Source of the DNA: Streptomyces sp. 2131.1
GTDB lineage: Bacteria; Actinomycetota; Actinomycetes; Streptomycetales; Streptomycetaceae
Reading direction: 5' to 3'
DNA: 64,000 nucleotides
Assembly (NCBI RefSeq): GCF_900105515.1
Contig: NZ_FNSY01000001.1
Coordinates: 1,612,001-1,676,000, forward strand
Positions 50,668 through 60,234 of this stretch are shown here, in pieces. The translations under genes and the position numbers were made by a program. The notes beneath the pieces were generated by a model. It had not been told where the DNA came from. It made no database searches and was given only the letters and a program-made list of their open reading frames with translations. The stretch's first letter is position 1. Every line of letters begins with the position of its first letter.

Positions 50668-53571
50668 TCAGCTGCAGCCGCTGGTGGAGCCGCAGCCCTC
50701 GCAGATGTAGCACGAGCCCGCGCGCTGCATCTTCGTACCGCAGGAGAAGCACAGCGGGGCGTCCGCGCTGATGCCGAGCTGCATCTCGACGAGCTCCGCC
50801 GAGGTGTGTGCCGTCCGCGGCTCGGCCTTCTCGGTCTCCTGGACCGGGGCGACCGCCTTCAGGGTCTCCGTCCGGACCGGGGCGGTCTGGGCCAGCGTCT
50901 CGGCCTCCAGCTGCTCCTCCTCGAACGTCGGCTCGTAGGAGCCGGTGTCGAGGTGGCGCTGACGCTCCTCGGCGGAGTGGATGCCGAGCGCCGAGCGCGT
51001 CTCGAAGGGCAGGAAGTCCAGCGCCAGGCGGCGGAAGATGTAGTCGACGATCGACTGCGCCATCCGCACGTCCGGGTCGTCCGTCATGCCGGCCGGCTCG
51101 AAGCGCATGTTGGTGAACTTCGAGACGTAGGTCTCCAGCGGGACGCCGTACTGCAGGCCGACCGAGACCGCGATGGAGAAGGCGTCCATCATGCCCGCGA
51201 GGGTCGAACCCTGCTTGGACATCTTCAGGAAGACCTCGCCCAGGCCGTCGTCCGGGTAGGAGTTGGCGGTCATGTAGCCCTCGGCGCCGCCGACCGTGAA
51301 CGAGGTGGTGATGCCGGGCCGGCCCTTGGGCAGACGCTTGCGGACCGGGCGGTACTCGACGACCTTCTCGACCGCGGTACGGATGGTGTCCTCGGCCTTG
51401 GCCGTGACGGCCTCCTTCTCCTTCTCCTTGGTCTTGGCGGAGAGGGGCTGGCCGACCTTGCAGTTGTCGCGGTAGATCGCGAGCGCCTTGACGCCCATCT
51501 TCCACGCCTCGAAGTAGACCTCCTCGACGTCCTCGACGGTGGCCGTCTCCGGCAGGTTCACCGTCTTGGAGAGCGCGCCGGAGATCCACGGCTGGATGGC
51601 CGCCATCATGCGCACGTGACCCATCGCGGAGATGGAGCGCTCGCCCATCGCGCAGTCGAAGACCTCGTAGTGCTCGGTCTTCAGACCGGGGGCGTCGATC
51701 ACATTGCCGTTCTCGGCGATGTGGGCGACGATCGCCTCGATCTGCTCCTCCTGGTAGCCCAGGCGGCGCAGGGCCTGCGGGACGGTGCCGTTGACGATCT
51801 GCATCGAGCCGCCGCCGACCAGCTTCTTGAACTTGACCAGGGCGAGGTCGGGCTCGAGGCCGGTGGTGTCGCAGGACATCGCGAGACCGATGGTGCCGGT
51901 GGGCGCGATGACCGAGGCCTGCGCGTTACGGAAACCGTTCTTCGCGCCGAGCCTGAGCACGTCCTGCCAGGCCTCCGTCGCGGCGGCCCAGATCGGGTTG
52001 TCCAGGTCGTCGGCGTGGACGGCCACGGCGTTGGCGTCGGCGTGCTGCTTCATGACGCGCTGGTGCGGCTCGGCGTTGCGGGCGTAGCCGTCGTACGGGC
52101 CGACGACGGCGGCCAGCTCGGCGGAGCGCTTGTACGAGGTGCCGGTCATCAGCGAGGTGATGGCGCCGGCGAGCGCGCGGCCGCCGTCGCTGTCGTACGC
52201 GTGGCCGGTCGCCATCAGCAGGGCGCCGAGGTTGGCGTAGCCGATGCCGAGCTGGCGGAAGGCGCGGGTGTTCTCGCCGATCTTCTCGGTCGGGAAGTCG
52301 GCGAAGCAGATGGAGATGTCCATCGCGGTGATGACCAGCTCGACGACCTTGGCGAAGCGCTCGGACTCGAAGGACTGGTTGCCCTTGCCGTCGTCCTTGA
52401 GGAACTTCATCAGGTTCAGCGAGGCGAGGTTGCACGAGGTGTTGTCCAGGTGCATGTACTCGCTGCACGGGTTCGAGCCGTTGATCCGGCCGGACTCGGG
52501 GCAGGTGTGCCAGTGGTTGATCGTGTCGTCGTACTGGATGCCCGGGTCGGCGCAGGCCCAGGCGGCCTCGGCCATCTTGCGGAAGAGGGACTTGGCCTCG
52601 ACCTCTTCGATGACGTCCCCGGTCATCCGGGCGCGCAGCCCGAACTTGCCGCCGGACTCCACGGCCTTCATGAACTCGTCGTTCACGCGGACCGAGTTGT
52701 TGGCGTTCTGGTACTGGACGGACGTGATGTCGTCCCCGCCCAGGTCCATGTCGAAGCCCGCGTCGCGCAGGGCGCGGATCTTCTCCTCCTCCTTCACCTT
52801 GGTCTCGATGAAGTTCTCGATGTCGGGGTGGTCGACGTCGAGGATGACCATCTTGGCCGCACGGCGGGTGGCGCCACCGGACTTGATGGTTCCGGCGGAG
52901 GCGTCGGCGCCCCGCATGAAGGAGACGGGACCGGAGGCGTTGCCGCCGGAGGAGAGCAGCTCCTTGGAGGAGCGGATACGGGAGAGGTTCAGGCCGGCGC
53001 CGGAGCCGCCCTTGAAGATCATGCCCTCTTCCTTGTACCAGTCGAGGATCGACTCCATGGAGTCGTCGACGGCCAGGATGAAGCAGGCGGAGACCTGCTG
53101 CGGCTGGGGCGTGCCGACGTTGAACCACACCGGGGAGTTGAAGCTGAAGATCTGGTGCAGGAGGGCGTACGCCAGCTCGTGCTCGAAGATCTCCGCGTCG
53201 GCGGGGGAGGCGAAGTACTGGTAGTCCTCGCCGGCCTTCCGGTACGTCTTGACGATCCGGTCGATCAGCTGCTTGAGACCGGTCTCGCGCTGCGGGGTGC
53301 CGACGGCGCCCCGGAAGTACTTGCTGGTGACGATGTTGACCGCGTTCACCGACCAGAAGTCGGGGAACTCGACGCCACGCTGCTCGAAGTTGATCGAGCC
53401 GTCGCGCCAGTTGGTCATGACGACGTCACGGCGCTCCCAGGTCACCTCGTCGTACGGATGCACGCCGGGGGTGGTGTGGATGCGCTCGATACGCAGGCCC
53501 TGCTTGGACGCAGTCGACTTGGTCCCCTTGCTGCGGGAACCTCGTGCCGGGCCGCTCGCCGTCTCTGTCAT
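50668..53571 (-). CDS. nrdJ: Vitamin B12-dependent class II ribonucleotide reductase
   Basis: A 967-residue NrdJ that makes deoxyribonucleotides using adenosylcobalamin. Catalytic-site segments are QQVSACFILAVDDSM (redox Cys), NPCSEYMHLDNTSCNLASLNL (thiyl-radical Cys and Glu) and the C-terminal zinc-like CFSCGTKMQRAGSCYICEGCGSTSGCS with redox cysteines. The length matches other streptomycete NrdJ. GGAGG four bases before the ATG at 53571 fixes the start. It is the second gene after nrdR, 164 bases apart, same direction. Confidence 0.96.
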   Translation of the reverse strand: MTETASGPARGSRSKGTKSTASKQGLRIERIHTTPGVHPYDEVTWERRDVVMTNWRDGSINFEQRGVEFPDFWSVNAVNIVTSKYFRGAVGTPQRETGLKQLIDRIVKTYRKAGEDYQYFASPADAEIFEHELAYALLHQIFSFNSPVWFNVGTPQPQQVSACFILAVDDSMESILDWYKEEGMIFKGGSGAGLNLSRIRSSKELLSSGGNASGPVSFMRGADASAGTIKSGGATRRAAKMVILDVDHPDIENFIETKVKEEEKIRALRDAGFDMDLGGDDITSVQYQNANNSVRVNDEFMKAVESGGKFGLRARMTGDVIEEVEAKSLFRKMAEAAWACADPGIQYDDTINHWHTCPESGRINGSNPCSEYMHLDNTSCNLASLNLMKFLKDDGKGNQSFESERFAKVVELVITAMDISICFADFPTEKIGENTRAFRQLGIGYANLGALLMATGHAYDSDGGRALAGAITSLMTGTSYKRSAELAAVVGPYDGYARNAEPHQRVMKQHADANAVAVHADDLDNPIWAAATEAWQDVLRLGAKNGFRNAQASVIAPTGTIGLAMSCDTTGLEPDLALVKFKKLVGGGSMQIVNGTVPQALRRLGYQEEQIEAIVAHIAENGNVIDAPGLKTEHYEVFDCAMGERSISAMGHVRMMAAIQPWISGALSKTVNLPETATVEDVEEVYFEAWKMGVKALAIYRDNCKVGQPLSAKTKEKEKEAVTAKAEDTIRTAVEKVVEYRPVRKRLPKGRPGITTSFTVGGAEGYMTANSYPDDGLGEVFLKMSKQGSTLAGMMDAFSIAVSVGLQYGVPLETYVSKFTNMRFEPAGMTDDPDVRMAQSIVDYIFRRLALDFLPFETRSALGIHSAEERQRHLDTGSYEPTFEEEQLEAETLAQTAPVRTETLKAVAPVQETEKAEPRTAHTSAELVEMQLGISADAPLCFSCGTKMQRAGSCYICEGCGSTSGCS

Positions 53572-53735
53572 GCCGCCTCCCATATGTGGGCAAAAACGCC
53601 CTGAAGTGCCGAGAACTTCCCCGGGCACAGTGTGTGTCTGATGCTTCGGCCGCCGCATTCGTCATACGTCGCCCGGAGCAAGGTCCTGGTGCCGGCCCGC
53701 CCGATCCCCGGATCGGCGCGGCCGGCGGCTGCCGC

Positions 53736-54248
53736 TCAGTCGGCGGCGACGGCGGGAACGGGGACCACCAGGGCCTCGCCGCTCCCGCTCTCCTCCACGG
53801 AGGGCCGCCGCTCACGGAGTTCCGTGATGGCGGCCTCGAAGTCTTCGAGGCTGTCGAACGCCCGGTACACGGACGCGAACCGCAGGTAGGCGACGAGGTC
53901 GAGTTCCTGCAGGGGGCCGAGGATGGCCAGGCCCACGTCGTGCGTGGTCAGCTCCGCGCTGCCGGTCGCGCGCACCGCCTCCTCGACCCGCTGGCCGAGC
54001 TTGGCGAGGGCGTCCTCGGTGACGGGCCGCCCCTGGCATGCCTTGCGCACACCGGAGATGACCTTGGTGCGGCTGAAGGGCTCGGTCACGCCGCTGCGCT
54101 TGACCACCATGAGCGAACAGGTCTCCACCGTGGTGAAGCGGCGGGAGCAGTCGGGGCACTGGCGGCGCCGGCGGATCGAGGTCCCGTCGTCGGTGGTGCG
54201 ACTGTCGACGACCCGGCTGTCGGGGTGCCTGCAGAAGGGGCAGTGCAT
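53736..54248 (-). CDS. nrdR: Ribonucleotide reductase repressor NrdR
   Basis: A 170-residue NrdR. The zinc ribbon is Cys3, Cys6, Cys31 and Cys34 (MHCPFC, CPDC), followed by the ATP-cone ([31 protein letters not shown]) that senses ATP/dATP. It represses RNR genes when dATP is high. It is the first gene of the nrdR-nrdJ operon and has a NrdR-like box upstream. Confidence 0.96.
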   Translation of the reverse strand: MHCPFCRHPDSRVVDSRTTDDGTSIRRRRQCPDCSRRFTTVETCSLMVVKRSGVTEPFSRTKVISGVRKACQGRPVTEDALAKLGQRVEEAVRATGSAELTTHDVGLAILGPLQELDLVAYLRFASVYRAFDSLEDFEAAITELRERRPSVEESGSGEALVVPVPAVAAD

Positions 54249-54391
54249 GGCTCCCAACCCTCCTTCACAGCACGACTGAATAGCCTCTTCAGGCCCCGCC
54301 AAGGGCCTTCGAAGCGGTCTCAAGCATAGGCGATGACCGCACCCCCGATAGACGGGGGACCACAACCTCTGGGCGGCTGGAACAATCCAAC

Positions 54392-54405
54392 CACTAGATC
54401 TTGGG
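54392..54405. promoter_or_regulatory. Candidate NrdR box
   Basis: CACTAGATCTTGGG has the NrdR-box shape (CAC-A/T-rich-GTG type, core AGATCT). A second box at the usual 31-base centre distance was not found, which lowers confidence. Confidence 0.4.
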
Positions 54406-54674
54406 TTCGGCCGCGCATTTGGCCCTAAGCGCGTGTCGCGCCGGAGGGCGGCCGGAAGGCAGCGTACGACCGACCAAGAGGGTACGGGAAGCACCCGGAC
54501 GACGGACGACCGGGCGGCCACCCCCCGGCGCGCTCCGGACCCCCTCGGGGATACCGTCGGAGACCGCCCGCCACCGCCCGCCCGGAGGGCGGCCGGAGCC
54601 CGCCGCGTCGCGCACTGTACGCAGCCTCATACACCTCACGGCGAAGCCCCGACAGCCTTTTATTCGTTTTTCAC

Positions 54675-54690
54675 TCGAACGTGTGTTTGG
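54675..54690 (+). promoter_or_regulatory. SOS box (LexA operator) of lexA
   Basis: TCGAACGTGTGTTTGG matches the actinobacterial LexA consensus TCGAAC-N4-GTTCGA in ten of twelve defined bases. It lies 66 bases before the lexA start, consistent with autorepression. Confidence 0.8.
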
Positions 54691-54755
54691 CGCAACCTTT
54701 CGAAAGCTACTACCGTTGTGCCAGCCAGGGAGACCATTCGAGAGGGGCCGCCGAC

Positions 54756-55550
54756 GTGACCACCACCGCAGACAGTGCCATCATCACTGCCCAGGACCGC
54801 TCCCAGAGCCGACTCGAGCCGGTGCATGCCATGAATGACTCAGTCACGAACACGGAGGGCCCGGAGCCCGGGCGCCCAGCGCGCTCGCTCCCTGGACGAC
54901 CTCCCGGAATCCGGGCCGACAGCTCGGGGCTCACGGACCGGCAGCGACGGGTGATCGAGGTCATCCGGGATTCCGTGCAGCGGCGCGGCTACCCGCCGTC
55001 GATGCGGGAGATCGGTCAGGCGGTGGGCCTCTCCAGCACCTCCTCGGTCGCCCATCAGCTGATGGCCCTGGAGCGCAAGGGCTTCCTCCGCCGTGACCCG
55101 CACCGCCCCCGGGCCTACGAGGTGCGCGGCTCCGACCAGCCGAGCACCCAGCCGACGGACACGACGGGAAAGCCCGCCGCGTCGTACGTGCCGCTGGTCG
55201 GCCGGATCGCCGCAGGTGGGCCGATCCTCGCCGAGGAGTCCGTCGAGGACGTCTTCCCGCTCCCCCGCCAGCTGGTCGGCGACGGCGAGCTCTTCGTGCT
55301 CAAGGTCGTCGGCGACTCGATGATCGAGGCCGCGATCTGTGACGGCGACTGGGTCACCGTCCGGCGCCAGCCCGTCGCGGAGAACGGGGACATCGTGGCC
55401 GCCATGCTGGACGGCGAGGCCACCGTGAAGCGCTTCAAGCGCGAGGACGGTCACGTCTGGCTGCTCCCCCACAACGCCGCGTACCAGCCGATCCCCGGCG
55501 ACGAGGCGACGATCCTCGGCAAGGTCGTCGCGGTGCTGCGCCGGGTCTGA
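54756..55550 (+). CDS. lexA: SOS repressor LexA
   Basis: A 264-residue LexA from the GTG at 54756 (GAGGGG eight bases upstream); the conserved protein starts near residue 55 and an ATG at 54831 is an alternative. The HTH is [44 protein letters not shown], the self-cleavage site is Ala153-Gly154 in RIAAGGP, and the Ser/Lys dyad is Ser188 ([11 protein letters not shown]) and Lys225. LexA represses DNA-damage genes until RecA filaments trigger its cleavage. An SOS box precedes it and a hairpin follows. Confidence 0.96.
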   Translation: MTTTADSAIITAQDRSQSRLEPVHAMNDSVTNTEGPEPGRPARSLPGRPPGIRADSSGLTDRQRRVIEVIRDSVQRRGYPPSMREIGQAVGLSSTSSVAHQLMALERKGFLRRDPHRPRAYEVRGSDQPSTQPTDTTGKPAASYVPLVGRIAAGGPILAEESVEDVFPLPRQLVGDGELFVLKVVGDSMIEAAICDGDWVTVRRQPVAENGDIVAAMLDGEATVKRFKREDGHVWLLPHNAAYQPIPGDEATILGKVVAVLRRV

Positions 55551-55574
55551 GCCCCGCACTCTCTGGCAGACCAG

Positions 55575-55608
55575 GGCCCCGGTCCGGCTCGACGCCGACG
55601 CCGGGGCC
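55575..55608 (+). terminator. Terminator of lexA
   Basis: GGCCCCGG (55575-55582) with CCGGGGCC (55601-55608), followed by TT; 25 bases past the stop. Confidence 0.65.
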
Positions 55609-55655
55609 TTCGTCGTGTACGCACGCCTTTGGCGGTTCGGGTACGGCGCTGAGGG

Positions 55656-57626
55656 CTACTGTCCCTCGGCCTTGGCAGCAGCGTCGATCGCGGCGAGGGA
55701 GCGACGGGCCTGGTTGCGGTCCGTGGTGTACCAGAAGCCGGGCAGCGAGGCCCGCAGATAACTGCCGTACCGGGCGTTGGCCAGGCGCGGGTCGAGGACC
55801 GCGACGACGCCCTTGTCCCCGGTGGCCCGTACAAGACGGCCCGCTCCCTGGGCCATCAGAAGAGCGGCATGCGTGGCGGCCACCGCCATGAAGCCGTTGC
55901 CCCCGGCCTCCTCGACTGCCTTCTGGCGGGCGCTCATCAGCGGGTCGTCGGGGCGGGGGAACGGGATGCGGTCCATGACCACCAGCTGACAGCTCGGACC
56001 CGGCACATCGACCCCCTGCCAGAGCGAGAGCGTGCCGAAGAGGCAGGTCTCCGGGTCTGCCGCGAAGTTCTTGATCAGCTCGCCCAGGGTCTCCTCGCCC
56101 TGGAGCAGGATCGGCTTGTCCAGCCGGCCACGTAGCTCCTCCGCCGCCGCCTTGGCCCCCCGCATGGACGAGAAGAGCCCCAGCGTGCGTCCGCCGGCCG
56201 CCTCCACCAGCTCGGACAGCTCGTCCAGCATGTCCGTACGGGAGCCTTCGCGGCCGGGGGTCGCCAGATGCTTGGCGACGTACAGAATGCCCTGCTTCGG
56301 GTAGTCGAACGGCGAGCCGACGTCCAGCCCCTTCCACTGCGGCACGTCCTCACCGGCGGTGCCCTCCGGGGCGAGCCCCAGGGAAGCGCCGACGCCGTTG
56401 AAGTCGCCGCCGAGCTTGAGCGTGGCCGAGGTCAGGACGACGGAGCGCTCGGTGAACAGCTTCTCGCGCAGCAGCCCGGAGACGGAGAGCGGGGCTACGC
56501 GGACCGAGGCGCCGAACCGGTCGTGCCGCTCGTACCAGACGACGTCGTACTCGGACCCCTGCGTGATGCGTTCGGCGACGGCGTGGATGGACTCGACCGA
56601 GGCCAGCGCCTGCTTGCGGACCGCGTCCTCGTCCTGGACGGACTTGTCCCGCGTGGAGCCGATCGCGGAGATCACCGTGCGCGCGGCGTCCCGCAGGGAC
56701 ATCAGCGCGTACCCCAGGTCCTCGGGCACCTCCTCCAGGCGGCCGGGGAGCGCCAGCTCCATCACCCGCTCGAAGCCCTCCGAGGCGGTCTGGAGCGCGT
56801 CTGCCGCCTTCTCGTTGACCAGCTTCGCGGCGCGGCGCACCGCTCGGTTGACCTGGCCCGGAGTCAGCTCACCGGTCGCCACGCCGGTGACCCGGGAGAC
56901 CAGCTCGTGGGCCTCGTCGACGATCAGCACCTCGTGCTGCGGGAGCACCGGGGCGCCCTCGATGGCGTCGATCGCCAGGAGCGCGTGGTTGGTGACCACC
57001 ACATCGGCGAGCTTCGCGCGCTCCCGGGCCTGCTCGGCGAAGCACTCCGCCCCGTACGCGCACTTGCCGGCGCCCAGGCACTCCCGCGAGGAGACAGAGA
57101 TCTGCGCCCAGGCCCGGTCCGAGACACCGGGGGTGAGGTCGTCCCGGTCGCCCGTCTCCGTCTCGTCGGCCCAGTCGCGCATGCGCAGCAGGTCCTGGCC
57201 GAGCTTGCTGGACGGCGCCGCCGCCTCGAACTGGTCGAACAGCCCCTCCTCCTCGTCCTGCGGCACGCCCTCGTGGAGGCGGTGCAGGCATAGGTAGTTC
57301 GACCGGCCCTTGAGCATCGCGAACTGGGGGCGGCGGCGCAGCAGCGGATGCAGCGCGTCCACCGTGCGCGGCAGGTCCCGCTCCACGAGCTGGCGCTGGA
57401 GGGCCAGCGTCGCCGTGGCCACGACGACGCGCTCGCCGTGGGCCAGGGCCGGCACCAGGTAGCCGAGCGACTTGCCCGTCCCCGTGCCGGCCTGGACGAG
57501 CAGGTGCGATTGGTCGTCCACGGCCTCGGCGACGGCGGTGGCCATGGCGGCCTGGCCGGGCCTCTCCGTACCGCCGACGGCGGTCACGGCGGCGTGCAGG
57601 AGCTCGGGGAGGGATGGCTTCGTCAT
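55656..57626 (-). CDS. DinG/XPD-like ATP-dependent DNA helicase
   Basis: A 656-residue superfamily 2 helicase with Walker A VQAGTGTGKSLGYL, DEAH box EVLIVDEAHEL, and likely iron-sulfur cysteines in SNYLCLHRL and CLGAGKCAYGAECF. Motif VI is QGAGRLVRATGDKG. DinG-type helicases remove R-loops and secondary structure. Ends convergently with lexA and starts 50 bases after the siderophore operon in the same direction. No SOS box was seen before it. Confidence 0.92.
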   Translation of the reverse strand: MTKPSLPELLHAAVTAVGGTERPGQAAMATAVAEAVDDQSHLLVQAGTGTGKSLGYLVPALAHGERVVVATATLALQRQLVERDLPRTVDALHPLLRRRPQFAMLKGRSNYLCLHRLHEGVPQDEEEGLFDQFEAAAPSSKLGQDLLRMRDWADETETGDRDDLTPGVSDRAWAQISVSSRECLGAGKCAYGAECFAEQARERAKLADVVVTNHALLAIDAIEGAPVLPQHEVLIVDEAHELVSRVTGVATGELTPGQVNRAVRRAAKLVNEKAADALQTASEGFERVMELALPGRLEEVPEDLGYALMSLRDAARTVISAIGSTRDKSVQDEDAVRKQALASVESIHAVAERITQGSEYDVVWYERHDRFGASVRVAPLSVSGLLREKLFTERSVVLTSATLKLGGDFNGVGASLGLAPEGTAGEDVPQWKGLDVGSPFDYPKQGILYVAKHLATPGREGSRTDMLDELSELVEAAGGRTLGLFSSMRGAKAAAEELRGRLDKPILLQGEETLGELIKNFAADPETCLFGTLSLWQGVDVPGPSCQLVVMDRIPFPRPDDPLMSARQKAVEEAGGNGFMAVAATHAALLMAQGAGRLVRATGDKGVVAVLDPRLANARYGSYLRASLPGFWYTTDRNQARRSLAAIDAAAKAEGQ

Positions 57627-57676
57627 AGCCCGGCCAGCCTACGGGGCGCCACTGACATCGGCGGCCACTCCCGGCC

Positions 57677-59533
57677 TCACGCCGGCAGGTGGAGCGGGTT
57701 GGCCACGCTGCCGTGGACCGCCGCGTGCGGGCGTACGGGCCGGTCGCGGTAGCCGTCCAGGTGCAGCCGGTTCCGGTTGAGACAGAGGCGGTCGATGCGC
57801 GGGGTCAGCATGTCGAACATCTCGAACCGCTCCTTCAGCTCCGGGAACCGCGCGTGGTGGCGCAGGATCTCCGCCCGCACGAGTGACCAGAATTCGCCCT
57901 CGGGGACGCTCAGCTGCTCCTCGCAGAGCGGGGAGAGGAAGCGGAAGACGCCGGTGAAGAGGCCGGAGTGGATGAACTGGGTGAGGAAGGCCGGCTCCTC
58001 GGTCAGCAGGACGCGGCGCACGTCGTCCGGCATGGTGTCGTGCTCGGGGAGCGGCTGGGCGCTGACGTTGACGTCGTCCACGAAGTCCTTGATCGCGAGG
58101 CGCACGGGCACGTCCTGTTCGTCGAAGACCACGATCGCGTTCTCGCCGTGCGGGGAGAAAACGGTGCCGTAGCGGTAGAGGAAGTGCAGGAGCGGCGGCA
58201 GCAGGGCGGCGAAGAGCCGGGTCAGCCAGACGGTGGGCGCGAGCCCGGAACGGGCCACCAGTTCGGCCGTGAAAGCGCGTCCCCCGGGGTCGGTGTGGAG
58301 CAGGGAGGCGAGGGTACGGGCGCGCTCCCCCGGTGCTAGGCGCGGCGGCAGGGGCTCGCGCCAGATCGTCCCGAGGATCTCCTTGAACTGGTACGGGGCC
58401 TCGGGAAGGTGGTCGTACAGCGGGTGCTCGACGGTGACCGAGGCGACCTCGCCGAGCAGGATCACGCCGCAGGTGTCGCGCAGGAACGGGTCGTTGTCGC
58501 GCAGTCCCTGCACCCATCCCGTGACGGCGGGCGCGGCGACGGTGCGTTCGGTCGGCAGTCCGCGCCAGACCAGGGTGTTGAGGATGGAGAGCGGGAGCTT
58601 GACGGTGTGCCGGTCGGGCCGCGCGATGTTGGCGAACGTACGGATGGACTGCTGCGGAAGCCGTACGTCCGGGTCGGCGGGCAGGGGCACGATGTCACCG
58701 GCGGCGATGGCCGGGGCGAACAGCGGCACGATCCACTCGTCCCACTGCCAGGGGTGGACGGGCAGGAAGTGGTAGCCGTCCGGGTCGAGGCCGCCGCGGC
58801 GCAGGGTGTCGGCGAAGGAGGCACGGACGGCCGGGTCGAGCTCCTGTGCGTAGAGCCTGTCCGGGGTGGCCAGGGCGGGCACGCCCCGGTACTCGGCGAT
58901 CCGGTGGGAGACGGCGAGCCAGGGCAGCCGGACCGGTTCGCGGGCCTCGGGGGCGTAGCGGGAGGCGTCGGTGGCGGAGAACCCGAGGCGGCCCTTGTTG
59001 GCGACGATCCAGGGGTGGCCGGTCTGGTGGCCCTCCAGCTCCGCGTAGCCGAGGCCGGCCAGCTCCGCCGCGGTGAGCGCGGTGTGATCGAGGCGGGCGT
59101 CAGCGGCGAGCGTGTGGGTGAGCTCCCGGACCAGGTGGCCGAGTGTGGCGCCGTCGAGGCCGAGGAGGCGGCGGGCCCGGGTGAGGAACAGCAGCGGATC
59201 GCGGAACGGGACGCCGTCCTCGTCGCGGGCGTCGTCGTTCTCCGCGGCCGCGCAGTCCGACTCCCGGATCGATTCGGGGTCCACCCGCCAGCTCCCGTAC
59301 ACACCGCGCCGGGCGGTGAAGGTGAGGCTGCCGCCGTCGTCCAGCGGAAGGGTGTACGTGCTGCCGCCGGCGGTTCGCGGAGCCGGCTCGATGACTTCCT
59401 CGTAGGCGAATTCACCGAGCATCTTCGCGAGCATCCGGGAGGCGGCCCGGTCCCAGGCGGTCCGGTTCAGTTCGGGGGTGCTGAGCAGTGCGGGCGGCTC
59501 CGTTGCGTCGTGGTGCGCAGGGTATTTCGGCAC
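57677..59533 (-). CDS. NRPS-independent siderophore synthetase (IucA/IucC family), last gene of operon
   Basis: A 618-residue IucA/IucC-type ligase that joins a carboxylate such as citrate with an amine or alcohol through an acyl-adenylate. Motifs are GHPWIVANKGRLGFS, FLPVHPWQWDEWIVP, KLPLSILNTLVWRGLP, SPHGENAIVVFDEQDVPVRLAIKDFVDDVNV, and HARFPELKERFEMFDMLTPRIDRLCLNRNRL. It ends in a FhuF-like C-terminal segment. A GTG at 59533 with GAGGAG six bases upstream is the start. It is the later synthetase of the operon and would form the second amide. Confidence 0.93.
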   Translation of the reverse strand: MPKYPAHHDATEPPALLSTPELNRTAWDRAASRMLAKMLGEFAYEEVIEPAPRTAGGSTYTLPLDDGGSLTFTARRGVYGSWRVDPESIRESDCAAAENDDARDEDGVPFRDPLLFLTRARRLLGLDGATLGHLVRELTHTLAADARLDHTALTAAELAGLGYAELEGHQTGHPWIVANKGRLGFSATDASRYAPEAREPVRLPWLAVSHRIAEYRGVPALATPDRLYAQELDPAVRASFADTLRRGGLDPDGYHFLPVHPWQWDEWIVPLFAPAIAAGDIVPLPADPDVRLPQQSIRTFANIARPDRHTVKLPLSILNTLVWRGLPTERTVAAPAVTGWVQGLRDNDPFLRDTCGVILLGEVASVTVEHPLYDHLPEAPYQFKEILGTIWREPLPPRLAPGERARTLASLLHTDPGGRAFTAELVARSGLAPTVWLTRLFAALLPPLLHFLYRYGTVFSPHGENAIVVFDEQDVPVRLAIKDFVDDVNVSAQPLPEHDTMPDDVRRVLLTEEPAFLTQFIHSGLFTGVFRFLSPLCEEQLSVPEGEFWSLVRAEILRHHARFPELKERFEMFDMLTPRIDRLCLNRNRLHLDGYRDRPVRPHAAVHGSVANPLHLPA

Positions 59534-59593
59534 GGGGACTCCTCGGGAGGGAACCGATGGGGTTCGAGCGGTGCGGACGGATGGGGGAAGCGT

Positions 59594-60184
59594 TCATGGC
59601 CGGGTGCGGTGGGCTCGGTCGCGGATCATCAGCGCGGCCCGCTTCTCGGGGAGTTCGATCTCGGCGGAGAAGCGGAATCCGGCGCTCAGGAACGCGGAGA
59701 CGGATGGGAGGTTGCGAACGTCGGGCTCGGCCACCACCCGGGTGCAGAGCGGGATGTGGTCGAGCACGAGACCGGCGACGGCGCGCAGCAGCGTCGTGCC
59801 GGTGCCGCGGCCCCGGTGGCGTCCGTCCCCGATGAGGAGGTGGACGCCCATGTCGTACGGCCGGGCGGGGTAGTGGCGGGCGAGCCGGTCGAGGTCGGCG
59901 CGGTAGAGCTCCCAGTAGCTCATGGGCGTGCCCGACAGCACCCCGAGACACGGGGTGCTGTGGCTGTCGCCGTCGAGTTGGGGCGCGAGGTGCCGGGCGG
60001 TGACGCTTTCGTCGCCGGCCAGCTCCCAGAAGGCGGCGACGACAGGGTCGTTCATCCAGCGGCTGATCATCGCGAGATCCCGTTCCGGGTGCACCGGCGC
60101 CAGCCGGAACTCCCCCGCCGGTGTGGCGACGGGTGCCCAGTCCGCCGTCAGGACGGGACCGGCGTGCGCGTCGGGCGGGGACAC
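59594..60184 (-). CDS. GNAT acyltransferase of siderophore biosynthesis (IucB/RhbD-like)
   Basis: A 196-residue acyltransferase with WMNDPVVAAFWELAGDESVTARHLAPQL, SYWELYRADLDRLARHYPARPYDMGVHLLIGDGRHRGRGTGTTLLRAVAG and ERNLPSVSAF-type ending (VVAEPDVRNLPSVSAFLSAGF). This family acylates N-hydroxy-diamines with acetyl- or longer acyl-CoA in aerobactin- and rhizobactin-like pathways. GTG 60184 has GAGGAG eight bases upstream. It sits between the two synthetases. Confidence 0.9.
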   Translation of the reverse strand: MSPPDAHAGPVLTADWAPVATPAGEFRLAPVHPERDLAMISRWMNDPVVAAFWELAGDESVTARHLAPQLDGDSHSTPCLGVLSGTPMSYWELYRADLDRLARHYPARPYDMGVHLLIGDGRHRGRGTGTTLLRAVAGLVLDHIPLCTRVVAEPDVRNLPSVSAFLSAGFRFSAEIELPEKRAALMIRDRAHRTRP

Positions 60185-60234
60185 GGGTGGGGCTCCTCTC
60201 TCACGTCTCGGCGAGCGGCTCTCGCTCGTCGGCC

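Larger units (their letters stand above)
54249..54755. other. 507-base divergent region nrdR / lexA
   Basis: No gene is supported. It contains a candidate NrdR box at 54392-54405, two near-identical GGAGGGCGGCCGGA segments near 54444 and 54583, the lexA SOS box at 54675-54690 and a long lexA leader. A CCCCCGTCTATCGGGGG hairpin lies near 54342-54358. The repeats may be simple GC-rich drift. Confidence 0.55.

Noticed and set aside
50806..53604. A 932-codon open frame opposite nrdJ
   Set aside because: Low-complexity antisense shadow; nrdJ has all catalytic motifs on the minus strand.
54425..54640. Short open frames between nrdR and lexA as a gene
   Set aside because: All frames are Arg/Pro/Gly-rich with no ribosome site and no consistent codon bias.
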